From contig NZ_NEJP01000005.1 in assembly GCF_002113125.1 (NCBI RefSeq), forward strand, positions 254,450 to 318,449: a stretch of DNA of 64,000 nucleotides. The letters run 5' to 3'. The stretch is from Pseudomonas sp. B20(2017). Lineage in GTDB: Bacteria > Pseudomonadota > Gammaproteobacteria > Pseudomonadales > Pseudomonadaceae. Each line of letters begins with the position of its first letter. The first letter of the stretch is position 1. The notes under the pieces are model-generated. The model ran no database searches. It had not been told where the DNA came from and saw only the letters and a program-made list of their open reading frames with translations. A program made the translations under genes and the position numbers. This document shows positions 1 to 9,056 of the stretch, piece after piece.

Positions 1-3000
1 GCCCCGACAACGAATACAACGCACTGTATGAGCTCACGGCCGGACAAAAAACCGCAATCACCAGCGCGCTGGGCGCCTGGAGTGCCGTCGCCAACCTCAA
101 CTTCACGCTGACCACCGACACCCTTTTCAACGTCGGTGACATGCGTTTTGGCGGCTATCGCTTGATGGACGACAAGACCGCTGCGTGGGCTTACTTCCCG
201 GCCAATACGCCAGTCGCCGGCGATGTCTGGATCGGTCCGCAGACCAATGATCCGAACCCGGGCAAAGGCACCTACGACTACATGACGTTCGTGCATGAAA
301 TCGGCCATGCGCTGGGACTCAAGCACCCGTTCGACGCCAGCTCGACCAACAAGACCCTGCTCGACCCGACGCTCGATGATGTTCACTTCACGGTGATGAG
401 CTACAACAGCAATTATTCCTACCAGCCAACCACGCCAATGGTGCTGGACATCATCGCGATCCAGAGCCTGTATGGCGCCAACATGGCGTGGCAGGCCGGT
501 GACACTGTTTACAAGTGGGCAGCCAACCAGTCGATTTTCGAGACCATCTGGGATGGCGGCGGCAACGACACCATCGATGGCAGCAACCAGCTCGCGGCCG
601 TCAGCATCAACCTCAATGAAGGCGCTTACAGCCAGATCGGCAAGGCGTTCATCGATTACAACAACCAGACCGCGATTAATGACGGGCTGGCGATTGCCTA
701 CGGGGCCAAGATCGAGAACGCCATCGGTTCTGCGTTCAACGACATCCTCACCGGTAACGCACTGAACAACACGCTTGATGGCGGCGCAGGTGCCGACACC
801 ATGTCCGGTGGCGACGGCGTCGACACCTACTACGTCGACAACGTCGGCGATGTAGTAATCGAAACCGATGCCTCGCTGACCGCCCTTGACCGCGTATTCG
901 CGTCCATCGATTACACCCTCGGCAACAACGTCGAAAACCTGATCCTGACCGGCACCGGCAACCTCAACGGTACCGGCAACTCGGTCAATAACCGCATCAC
1001 CGGTAACGATGGCAATAACATCCTTGATGGCAGCACAGGCGCTGACACATTGATTGGCGGACTCGGCAACGACACCTATATCGTCGACAACGTCGGCGAC
1101 ACCATCGTCGAAACCAGCACCCTGGCCGGCGAGATCGACAGTGTCTGGTCGTCGGTCGACTTCACCTTGAGCGCCAACATAGAAGTCCTCTCGCTTTCCG
1201 GTACCGCCAATCTCAACGGCACCGGCAACAGCGGCGTTAACTACATCAATGGTAATTCGGGCAACAACATCCTCGATGGTGGCGCGGGTGCCGACGTCCT
1301 GAATGGCGGCTTGGGCAATGACACTTATATCGTCGACAACATCGGCGACACGGTGACTGAAAGCAGCACGCTGGCCAGCGAAATCGACACCGTGCGCGCG
1401 TCGGTGAACTGGACTCTGGGCGCCAACCTGGAAAACCTCGTGCTCACCGGCGATGCGATCAACGGCACCGGTAACGCGCTGGACAACACGCTGACCGGTA
1501 ACGCTGCAGCCAACACCCTCAATGGCGGCGCAGGTGCCGACACCATGATCGGCGGTGATGGCGTCGACACCTACTACGTCGACGACGTCGGCGATGTAGT
1601 GATCGAAACCGATGCCTCGCTGACCGCACTCGACCGCGTGTTCGCATCCATCGACTACACCCTCGGCGCCAACGTCGAAAACCTGATCCTGACCGGCACG
1701 GCCAACCTCAACGGCACCGGCAGCGCGGTCAGCAACCGCATCACCGGCAACGACGGCAATAACATTATTGACGGCGGCCTGGGTGCCGACACGCTGATCG
1801 GTGGTCTGGGCAATGACACCTATATCGTCGACAACGTCGGCGACACCGTCACCGAAACCAGCACCCTGGCGAACGAGATCGACACCGTACGTGCATCGGT
1901 TGACTGGACACTCGGCGCCAACCTGGAAAACCTCGTGCTCACCGGCAACGCCGTCAACGGCACCGGTAACGCGCTGAACAACACGTTGACCGGCAACGTA
2001 GCGGCCAACATCCTCGATGGCGGCCTCGGCGCCGACACCATGATCGGCGGCGACGGTGTCGACACCTACTACGTCGACAACGTCGGCGACGTGGTCATCG
2101 AAACCGATGCCTCGCTGACCGCGCTCGACCGCGTGTTCGCCTCCATCGACTACACCCTCGGCGCCAACGTCGAGAACCTGATCCTGATCGGCAGCGCCGT
2201 CAACGGCACCGGCAATGAGCGGGATAACCGCATCACCGGCAACGCCCTGGCCAACACCCTCAATGGCGGCGCAGGTGCCGACACCATGATCGGAGGTGAT
2301 GGCGTCGACACCTACTACGTCGACGACGTCGGCGATGTAGTGATCGAAACCGATGCCTCGCTGACCGCACTCGACCGCGTGTTCGCGTCCATCGACTACA
2401 CCCTCGGCGCCAACGTCGAAAACCTGATCCTGACCGGCACGGCCAACCTCAACGGCACCGGCAGCGCGGTCAGCAACCGCATCACCGGCAACGACGGCAA
2501 TAACATTATTGACGGCGGCCTGGGTGCCGACACGCTGATCGGTGGTCTGGGCAATGACACCTATATCGTCGACAACGTCGGCGACACCGTCACCGAAACC
2601 AGCACCCTGGCGAACGAGATCGACACCGTACGCGCATCGGTTGACTGGACACTCGGCGCCAACCTGGAAAACCTCGTGCTCACCGGCAACGCCGTCAACG
2701 GCACCGGTAACGCGCTGAACAACACGTTGACCGGCAACGCAGCGGCCAACACCCTCGATGGCGGCCTCGGCGCCGACACCATGATCGGCGGCGACGGTGT
2801 CGACACCTACTACGTCGACAACGTCGGCGACGTGGTCATCGAAACCGATGCCTCGCTGACCGCGCTCGACCGCGTGTTCGCCTCCATCGACTACACCCTC
2901 GGCGCCAACGTCGAGAACCTGATCCTAACCGGCAATGGCAACCTCAACGGCACCGGCAACGCGGTCAGCAACCGTATGACCGGTAACGCCGGTGACAACA

Positions 3001-4664
3001 TTCTCGACGGCGGCGCCGGCATCGACACGCTGATTGGCGGCTTGGGCAACGACACTTATGTCGTCGACAACGCTGGCGACATCATCACCGAGACCAGCAC
3101 CCTGGCGAACGAAATCGACACCGTCCGTGCGTCGGTTGACTGGACACTGGGCGCCAACCTGGAAAATCTGGCGCTGACCGACAACGCCATCAACGGCACC
3201 GGCAACAGCCTGAACAACGTGCTCACCGGCAACGCCATGAATAACACCCTCAGCGGCGGCGCCGGTGACGACACCCTCGACGGCGGCCTCGGCGCCGACA
3301 CCATGATCGGCGGCGACGGCGTTGATACCTACTACGTCGACAACGTCGGCGACGTGGTCATCGAAACCGACGCCTCGCTGGCCGCACTCGACCGCGTGTT
3401 CGCGAGCATCGACTACACCCTCGGCGCCAACGTCGAAAACCTGATCCTGATCGGCAGCACCAACCTCAACGGCACCGGCAACGCGGTCAACAACCGTATC
3501 ACCGGCAACATCGGCAACAACATTCTCGACGGCGGCATGGGAGCCGACACCATGATCGGTGGCGCCGGCAACGACACCTACGTTGTGGATAACATCAACG
3601 ATGTCGTGATCGAGCAGATCGGCGAAGGGCATGATCTGGTCAGAACCAGTATCAGCTACACCCTCGGCGCCAATGTTGAAGACTTGACGATGTTTGGCGA
3701 CACATGGGGTGCACTCACCGGCAATGCGCTGGACAACACCATCACAGGCAACTCCGCCACCAACTACATCGATGGCGGGCTAGGCGCAGACACCATGATT
3801 GGTGGAGCCGGGCATGACGTCTACAACGTGGATAACATCAACGACGTTATCGTTGAACTCGCGGATGAGGGGATTGATACCGTCAACACCAGCATCGACT
3901 ACACACTGGCGGACAACGTCGAAGATGGTCAGATGATTGGCAGTGCCAACCTGAATCTGACAGGTAATGCCATGGAAAACGTCTTGCACGGCAACGATGG
4001 CAACAACATCCTGTCGGGCGGTCTCGGCGCTGATCGCATGATTGGCGAGGGCGGCGACGATATCTTTATTGTGGATAACGTCAATGACCTCATCTTCGAG
4101 TTCCAGAATGGCGGTCACGACCTGATCCGCACTTCGGTTGATTACAACCTTTCGGATTACGTCGAGGACGGCACCCTGCTCGGCAGCGCAGACCTGACAA
4201 TGTGGGGCAACAACCTCGATAACATTCTGACGGGTAACGCCGGCAACAACGTACTCGGCGGCAATGGCGGAACCGACAAACTGTTCGGTGGGGAAGGAAA
4301 CGACACACTGTACGGTGGGTGGGGACATAGCACGTTGACGGGCGGTACCGGGGCTGACACCTTTGCCATCACTAACATGATCAATCTCGGAAAGGAATTC
4401 GGAACAAGCTCCTCGCAGAACGTCATTGCCGATTTCAACGCACTGGAAGGGGACAAAATCGATTTCTCCAAATTCGACATTGACCCGATGACCCTCGGCT
4501 ATCAACACTTGACGTTCATTGGCTCCAGTGAATTCACCGGGCTGGGGCAACTGCGTTTTGCAGATAACGTCCTGTCGGGCAACCTGAGCGCAGACGCTGG
4601 GGGGCACTTCGAAGTGCAAGTGGTGGGCGTCAACTCGCTCAGTGCGAACGACGTCATCGTCTGA
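1..4664 (+). CDS. Serralysin-like RTX metallopeptidase/adhesin, 5' end outside window
   Basis: The frame is open from base 3, so the gene starts upstream; the first in-frame ATG (141) is internal. A serralysin (M10) zinc site HEIGHALGLKH is encoded at 294-326, followed by a Met-turn-like VMSYNSNY. Downstream come about 14 modules of roughly 83 residues, each with GG-x-G-x-D calcium-binding turns and a D-T-Y-x-VDN core. The C-terminus resembles the serralysin C-terminal domain and ends in DVIV, the Asp plus three hydrophobic residues typical of type I (ABC) secretion signals. Seen: zinc site, repeats, tail. Inferred: a secreted, calcium-folded protein. The repeat array is far longer than in the roughly 480-residue AprA-type proteases, so it may act as a surface or biofilm protein. 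No secretion genes lie downstream. Confidence 0.9.
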   Translation, partial: PDNEYNALYELTAGQKTAITSALGAWSAVANLNFTLTTDTLFNVGDMRFGGYRLMDDKTAAWAYFPANTPVAGDVWIGPQTNDPNPGKGTYDYMTFVHEIGHALGLKHPFDASSTNKTLLDPTLDDVHFTVMSYNSNYSYQPTTPMVLDIIAIQSLYGANMAWQAGDTVYKWAANQSIFETIWDGGGNDTIDGSNQLAAVSINLNEGAYSQIGKAFIDYNNQTAINDGLAIAYGAKIENAIGSAFNDILTGNALNNTLDGGAGADTMSGGDGVDTYYVDNVGDVVIETDASLTALDRVFASIDYTLGNNVENLILTGTGNLNGTGNSVNNRITGNDGNNILDGSTGADTLIGGLGNDTYIVDNVGDTIVETSTLAGEIDSVWSSVDFTLSANIEVLSLSGTANLNGTGNSGVNYINGNSGNNILDGGAGADVLNGGLGNDTYIVDNIGDTVTESSTLASEIDTVRASVNWTLGANLENLVLTGDAINGTGNALDNTLTGNAAANTLNGGAGADTMIGGDGVDTYYVDDVGDVVIETDASLTALDRVFASIDYTLGANVENLILTGTANLNGTGSAVSNRITGNDGNNIIDGGLGADTLIGGLGNDTYIVDNVGDTVTETSTLANEIDTVRASVDWTLGANLENLVLTGNAVNGTGNALNNTLTGNVAANILDGGLGADTMIGGDGVDTYYVDNVGDVVIETDASLTALDRVFASIDYTLGANVENLILIGSAVNGTGNERDNRITGNALANTLNGGAGADTMIGGDGVDTYYVDDVGDVVIETDASLTALDRVFASIDYTLGANVENLILTGTANLNGTGSAVSNRITGNDGNNIIDGGLGADTLIGGLGNDTYIVDNVGDTVTETSTLANEIDTVRASVDWTLGANLENLVLTGNAVNGTGNALNNTLTGNAAANTLDGGLGADTMIGGDGVDTYYVDNVGDVVIETDASLTALDRVFASIDYTLGANVENLILTGNGNLNGTGNAVSNRMTGNAGDNILDGGAGIDTLIGGLGNDTYVVDNAGDIITETSTLANEIDTVRASVDWTLGANLENLALTDNAINGTGNSLNNVLTGNAMNNTLSGGAGDDTLDGGLGADTMIGGDGVDTYYVDNVGDVVIETDASLAALDRVFASIDYTLGANVENLILIGSTNLNGTGNAVNNRITGNIGNNILDGGMGADTMIGGAGNDTYVVDNINDVVIEQIGEGHDLVRTSISYTLGANVEDLTMFGDTWGALTGNALDNTITGNSATNYIDGGLGADTMIGGAGHDVYNVDNINDVIVELADEGIDTVNTSIDYTLADNVEDGQMIGSANLNLTGNAMENVLHGNDGNNILSGGLGADRMIGEGGDDIFIVDNVNDLIFEFQNGGHDLIRTSVDYNLSDYVEDGTLLGSADLTMWGNNLDNILTGNAGNNVLGGNGGTDKLFGGEGNDTLYGGWGHSTLTGGTGADTFAITNMINLGKEFGTSSSQNVIADFNALEGDKIDFSKFDIDPMTLGYQHLTFIGSSEFTGLGQLRFADNVLSGNLSADAGGHFEVQVVGVNSLSANDVIV
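1521..2921 (+). repeat. Tandem 741-bp coding duplication inside the RTX gene
   Basis: The stretch from about 1521 to 2180 recurs almost base for base from about 2262 to 2921, an offset of 741 bp (247 codons, three RTX modules). The two copies hold the modules DTYYVDD, DTYIVDN and DTYYVDN in the same order. Only scattered substitutions separate them, whereas flanking modules have diverged more. This suggests recent unequal recombination within the array. It is also a place where short-read assemblies may collapse or expand. Confidence 0.9.
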
Positions 4665-4700
4665 TCCCTTAGCTGCCTGAAACATTCGAAGCTGAAAAAT

Positions 4701-4735
4701 GAAAACACCCCGCCATCGCGGGGTGTTTCTTTTGT
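4701..4735. terminator. Bidirectional rho-independent terminator
   Basis: The stem AAACACCCCG/CGCGGGGTGTTT has a short loop. It is flanked by A-rich sequence on the left and a T run on the right, so it can work in both directions. It lies between the converging RTX gene and LuxR-type gene. Confidence 0.85.
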
Positions 4736-4745
4736 CCACTTTTTT

Positions 4746-7478
4746 CTAGGCCAACAGGCCCAGCTCTTTGGCCCGCGCCACTGCCTGCGTCCGCCGCTCA
4801 ACCCCCAGCTTGCTGTTGATATGACTTGCGTGGGTTTTCACGGTGTGCAGCGAAATGAACAATTGCTCGCTGATTTCCTGATTCGAATAACCCTGGGCAA
4901 TCAACCGCAGTACGGCCAGTTCGCGACTGCTGAGCTGTTCAGTGACCGTGGACTCCGGCATCTGCCGGGGCGGCGCTGGCGGTAGATGCTCGAGCAATTG
5001 CTGGCCTGCCAGTCCGGGGAACGCCAGCAATTGCCCACGCAACCAGTCCGTGTGCTCCCTGGCCAATCCATCGAATGGCTGCAACACCCCGCCGGCCGCC
5101 AGCTCCAGCGCCTGGCTCAAAGTCTTGCGTGCTTCCGGCTCGCGCCCGCCCGCCAGTAGCAACGCCACCTTTTGCGTTAACGCCATCACGCTGAGTAACT
5201 GGCGCCCGGTTTGCTCACCGTTTTCGTGCAGCACGTCCAACCGCCCTTCGGCGAGCATCGGCTGGCCGCGGGTCATGTCGAGCAGCGCTTGTTGCAGCTC
5301 AACGTGCAATGGCAGTTGGGGGTGAAACTCCGGCGGCGCAGCGGCGCGCTCGCCGGTGTAGGTCTGGCCCAACCGCGCAAGCCACGCCTCGGCCAGATCG
5401 GTGCGGCCCTGCGCCAGCCACAACTCACATTTGACCAGCGTGATCATTGCCAGATAGTAGATCGGCGGCACGTCCCAGATGTGCATCAGGCGTTCGGCTT
5501 CGGCCAGTTCGGCGAAAGCCTTGGCGAACTCGCTGCTGCTGCCATCCAGACGCGCGATCACGCAATGGCCGATCAATACGCTGATGTCGCGACAGGCCCG
5601 TGCCTCGCCGATCCCGGCCAACAAGCGCACGCGTGCGGCCTGAGGCTGCAAGCGCATCGCCAACAGAAAACCCTCGTACAGGGTCAGCCGCGCGCGCACC
5701 GCATACAAACGTTGTGGCGACAGGCCGCGCAACCGCTCCAGCCCCTGATGGACTTCATCGAGTGCGCGCAGGATTTCACCGCGTGCCTGTAACACCCGCG
5801 CACGATCGTAGTGCGCCAACGCTTCGAACAACGGGTTGCCGACGCGCTGCGCCAGCTCCAGGGATTCACGGTTGAGGCCGCGGGCGCGCCACAGATCGCC
5901 ATTGGCAATGGCCAGATTAGACAGGGTCGATAAGCACATCAGCCGCTGGCCATAACGTTTAGCCGGCAGACTTTCCAGGGCTTCGCTGCAGTATCTGAGC
6001 GTCAGCTCACGATGGCCGCGGCCCCGGGCAATGATTCCGCTCAGTGCCAGCCATTGCGCCAGCATCGATTTTTGCGCGGTGGCGGAAGGTGCCGGCAGGA
6101 AGCGGCTCAAGTGGCTGGACAACTCTTCGGCGGCATCGAGCTGGCAGGCCAGCCCCAGCGCCCAACTGTAGAGAACGATCAACCGCGGTGTGCTGATCAA
6201 CAGGCTGTCGGGCAAGTCCATTTTCCAGCGCAGCAGCATACCGACGTTTTGCTCGGCCAGCAGTTGCTCCTCCGAGAGGTTCTGCACCAGATTCGCGGCG
6301 ACATCGAGGTGACCGGCGCGCAACGCCTGTTCAACCGCTTCATCCAGCAACCCCTGCGCGTTGAACCAGCGACAGGCGCGCAGGTGCAGCGTGGCCGTCG
6401 GCACCATCGCCCGAGCAATCGGCCGGCTGCGCAATAAATCAGAGAATAAATGGTGATAACGATACCAGTGCCCATGCTCATCCAGCGGCACCAGAAAGAC
6501 CTGATGCGCCAACAGGAAACGCAGAATCTCGGCGCTGTCGTGGGCCTCACGAACGGCATCGCACAACTCACTGCAAAAACGCTCTTGCGGTGCGGTTTCA
6601 TAGAGGAACGCCTGCACTTCGGCTGGCAGGCAATCAATGACTTCTTCCAGCAGGTAGTCGCGGATCAGCCCTTCCCCGCCGTTCAGCGCTTGTGGCAGCG
6701 CCGCATCGCTGCCGGCTTCGGACACCGCGAGCAGCCAGAAACGCAAACCGGCGACCCAGCCTTCGCTGCGCTGGATCAGGTTTTCCAGGGCTTCGCCGCG
6801 CAAAGAGCTGCTGTGGCGATCGAGTAACGTGAGGGCTTCGTCGTGGGTCAGGCGCAGATCCTGCTCGTGCAGTTCCAGCAACTGCCGGGACAGGCGCAGA
6901 CGGGCCAGGTGCCAGTCCGGGCGCTGACGGCTGGTGACCATGACCAGCAGACCATCGGGCAAATGGTTGAGGAAAAATTGCAGGCAACGATCGAGGACCG
7001 GCCCTTGGGCGAGGTGGTAATCGTCGAGTACCAGCAGCAGCGGTGAGGTCGGTAGCAGGTGCAGTGCCAGCTCATCGAGCAAGCCGTCGAGCCATTCTTC
7101 GAAGGCGAACGGCTGGTGACGCTGGCGCATTTTCAACAAACCGAGTGCGCGGCTGCCGAGTTCGGGAAAGTAGTCCTGCAGTCCCTCGAGCAAGCGTTCG
7201 AGGAAGCGTCCCGGATCACTGTCGCGAGCGCTAAGTCCCAGCCACAGGCTTTGCCAATGACCCGGCAGGCTTTGACAGAACTCCACGGCCAGCGAGCTTT
7301 TGCCAAACCCGGCCGGAGCGCTGACCAGCAACAGACGTCCACCGAGCCCGGCTTGCAGGCGCTCGCAAAGTCGTGGTCGCAATACGTACCCATCAGGCAG
7401 CGGAGGACGGAAAAAACGCCCGTCCAATGCCGCGACGGCAACGCTTGCGGGACCCGGAAGTGGGGACAGATCAGTCAT
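4746..7478 (-). CDS. MalT/LAL-type LuxR family transcriptional regulator
   Basis: A 910-residue protein of the large ATP-binding LuxR (MalT-like) class. The N-terminus has a P-loop APAGFGKSS (residues 54-62) and a Walker B-like LLVLDD near 150. The middle is helical and TPR-like. The C-terminal 65 residues form a LuxR helix-turn-helix (LSSRELAVLRLIAQGYSNQE, then HTVKTH). In MalT, ATP and an inducer drive oligomerisation and activation. It lies immediately downstream of the DUF1329/DUF1302 genes on the same strand, separated by a terminator. As I recall, P. putida has a LuxR gene at the same place next to these families. Its inducer is unknown; control of the neighbouring lipid locus is inferred. 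Confidence 0.88.
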   Translation of the reverse strand: MTDLSPLPGPASVAVAALDGRFFRPPLPDGYVLRPRLCERLQAGLGGRLLLVSAPAGFGKSSLAVEFCQSLPGHWQSLWLGLSARDSDPGRFLERLLEGLQDYFPELGSRALGLLKMRQRHQPFAFEEWLDGLLDELALHLLPTSPLLLVLDDYHLAQGPVLDRCLQFFLNHLPDGLLVMVTSRQRPDWHLARLRLSRQLLELHEQDLRLTHDEALTLLDRHSSSLRGEALENLIQRSEGWVAGLRFWLLAVSEAGSDAALPQALNGGEGLIRDYLLEEVIDCLPAEVQAFLYETAPQERFCSELCDAVREAHDSAEILRFLLAHQVFLVPLDEHGHWYRYHHLFSDLLRSRPIARAMVPTATLHLRACRWFNAQGLLDEAVEQALRAGHLDVAANLVQNLSEEQLLAEQNVGMLLRWKMDLPDSLLISTPRLIVLYSWALGLACQLDAAEELSSHLSRFLPAPSATAQKSMLAQWLALSGIIARGRGHRELTLRYCSEALESLPAKRYGQRLMCLSTLSNLAIANGDLWRARGLNRESLELAQRVGNPLFEALAHYDRARVLQARGEILRALDEVHQGLERLRGLSPQRLYAVRARLTLYEGFLLAMRLQPQAARVRLLAGIGEARACRDISVLIGHCVIARLDGSSSEFAKAFAELAEAERLMHIWDVPPIYYLAMITLVKCELWLAQGRTDLAEAWLARLGQTYTGERAAAPPEFHPQLPLHVELQQALLDMTRGQPMLAEGRLDVLHENGEQTGRQLLSVMALTQKVALLLAGGREPEARKTLSQALELAAGGVLQPFDGLAREHTDWLRGQLLAFPGLAGQQLLEHLPPAPPRQMPESTVTEQLSSRELAVLRLIAQGYSNQEISEQLFISLHTVKTHASHINSKLGVERRTQAVARAKELGLLA

Positions 7479-7606
7479 GGCCGGCTCTTGTTCGTATGGC
7501 TGTTGGCGGCGTAGCAGATGTCCGCAGACTAGCGTTAAAAGAGTCGGTTATGAAGGTCGTTGCTACAAATGGCTACAAAAAGGCTACGGAAAAAGCGACC
7601 GGCAAA

Positions 7607-7636
7607 AAAACGCCCCGAACGTGTCGGGGCATTTTC
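7607..7636 (-). terminator. Rho-independent terminator of the DUF1329 gene
   Basis: Read on the minus strand, a stem GCCCCGA/TCGGGGC with a short loop is followed by a run of seven Ts. It lies just past the DUF1329 stop and before the LuxR-type gene, so the two are probably transcribed separately. Confidence 0.85.
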
Positions 7637-7665
7637 ACGAGGATGCGGCCTCGGTTTACAGGAGC

Positions 7666-9030
7666 TTAGCGAACACCATCCTGACGCAGTGCAGCCGGGG
7701 TGAAATCACTGGTGGTGGCGGTGAAGCCGAAGTCATACGCCGATTTTTCTTCGTTCTTCATGCCCAGTGCCAGATAACGACCGGACTGCAGATCGTAAAG
7801 GGTCTCCAGGGTGTACCACGGTACCTGAACGTTGTAGTAGTCCTGAGCGTGAGCTTCCGCCACGCGCCACAATTGACCACGACCGTCGTAGTGGTCGATC
7901 ACGGCCGCTTGCCAGGTATCTTCGTCGATGAAGAAGTCACGCTTGGCGTAGATGTGGCGCTGACCTTCCTTCAGGGTCGCAGTCACATGCCAGACGCGAC
8001 GCAGTTCATAACGCGCCAGATCCTGGTTGATGTGCCCAGCCTTGATGATGTCGGCGTATTTCAGTTTCGGATCGTCGAGCTTGTAGCTGTCGGACGCAAT
8101 GTACATCTCTTGCTTGCCCACCAGTTTCCAGTCGTAACGATCCGGCGCACCGTTGAACATGTCCAGGTTATCGGAAGTACGCAGGCCGTCCGCAGCAGTA
8201 CCCGGCCCGTCATAGGACACTTGCGGGGCACGGCGCACGCGACGCTGACCAGCGTTGTAGACCCACGCCGAACGTGGTTCCTTCACTTGGTCGAGGGTTT
8301 CGTGCACCAGCAGCACGCCACCGGCCAGACGTGCCGGCGCAGTCACTTTCTGCTTGAAGTAGAACAGGATGTTGCCCGGGTTCGCCGGATCGTAATCCTT
8401 CATCTTGTCGCGGAACACGAACTGATCCTGGAAATACACCAGACTGAACGAGCCGTTCGGTTGCGGCGTGGCCTGGGTTACCAGACGGGTCACGCTGCCG
8501 CCGCGATAGCGGGTGATGTGGTTCCAGATGACTTCCACACCGGTTTTCGGAATCGGGAACGGCACGGCGGTATCGAAGTTTTCCAGACCGTTGCCGCCCG
8601 ACACCAGCGTCGTGGTGGTGGCGTTCTTCTTGATGGCGGCGAACACCGCATCCGGCACGGTAGCACCGCGATGGGACGGATAGACCGGCATCTTGAAGGT
8701 GTCAGGGTAGCGCTGGAACATCGCGTACTGGCCCGGCGCGAGCTTGGCCTTGTACTGATCGACGTTCTGCTTGGTGATGGTGAACAGCGGTTTTTCACTG
8801 GCGTACGGGTCAGACAGGAAGCCCTTGCTGTCGACGGTGCCGGCATTTTTCGGCATCGGTTTCCAGGCCGGGATCGAGCCGTCGGCGTTACCGGCCATTT
8901 CGGCGCCCATCGGGGTCAGGCTCTTGCCCAGTTTGTCCGCTTCGGCGGCAGGCACCGCCGCCATGACGCTGGTCGCCAGCAGCGACAGGCCCAGAACACC
9001 GGCGTGGAACAGACTCTTTGTTATTTTCAT
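7666..9030 (-). CDS. DUF1329 family exported protein
   Basis: A 454-residue protein with a clear Sec signal peptide (MKITKSLFHAGVLGLSLLAT, cleavage near AMAA-VPA). The body is the DUF1329 family, which has a LolB/LolA-like fold and sits in the periplasm or at the outer membrane. It follows the DUF1302 gene by 26 bp, and the two families are nearly always encoded together. From memory, transposon fitness studies in P. putida linked such a pair to growth on fatty acids or esters. A role in carrying or processing hydrophobic substrates at the envelope is inferred. No catalytic motif is apparent. Confidence 0.88.
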   Translation of the reverse strand: MKITKSLFHAGVLGLSLLATSVMAAVPAAEADKLGKSLTPMGAEMAGNADGSIPAWKPMPKNAGTVDSKGFLSDPYASEKPLFTITKQNVDQYKAKLAPGQYAMFQRYPDTFKMPVYPSHRGATVPDAVFAAIKKNATTTTLVSGGNGLENFDTAVPFPIPKTGVEVIWNHITRYRGGSVTRLVTQATPQPNGSFSLVYFQDQFVFRDKMKDYDPANPGNILFYFKQKVTAPARLAGGVLLVHETLDQVKEPRSAWVYNAGQRRVRRAPQVSYDGPGTAADGLRTSDNLDMFNGAPDRYDWKLVGKQEMYIASDSYKLDDPKLKYADIIKAGHINQDLARYELRRVWHVTATLKEGQRHIYAKRDFFIDEDTWQAAVIDHYDGRGQLWRVAEAHAQDYYNVQVPWYTLETLYDLQSGRYLALGMKNEEKSAYDFGFTATTSDFTPAALRQDGVR

Positions 9031-9056
9031 AAATTCGTTCGTCCTGAATGCAGTGC

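Noticed and set aside
2925..4739. Long open frames on the minus strand opposite the RTX gene (2925-3632 and 3780-4739), plus shorter ones at 1325-3304
   Set aside because: They repeat with the RTX modules, are antisense to a strongly supported coding frame and have low-complexity Val/Asp/Ala composition; mirror frames of a high-GC repetitive gene.
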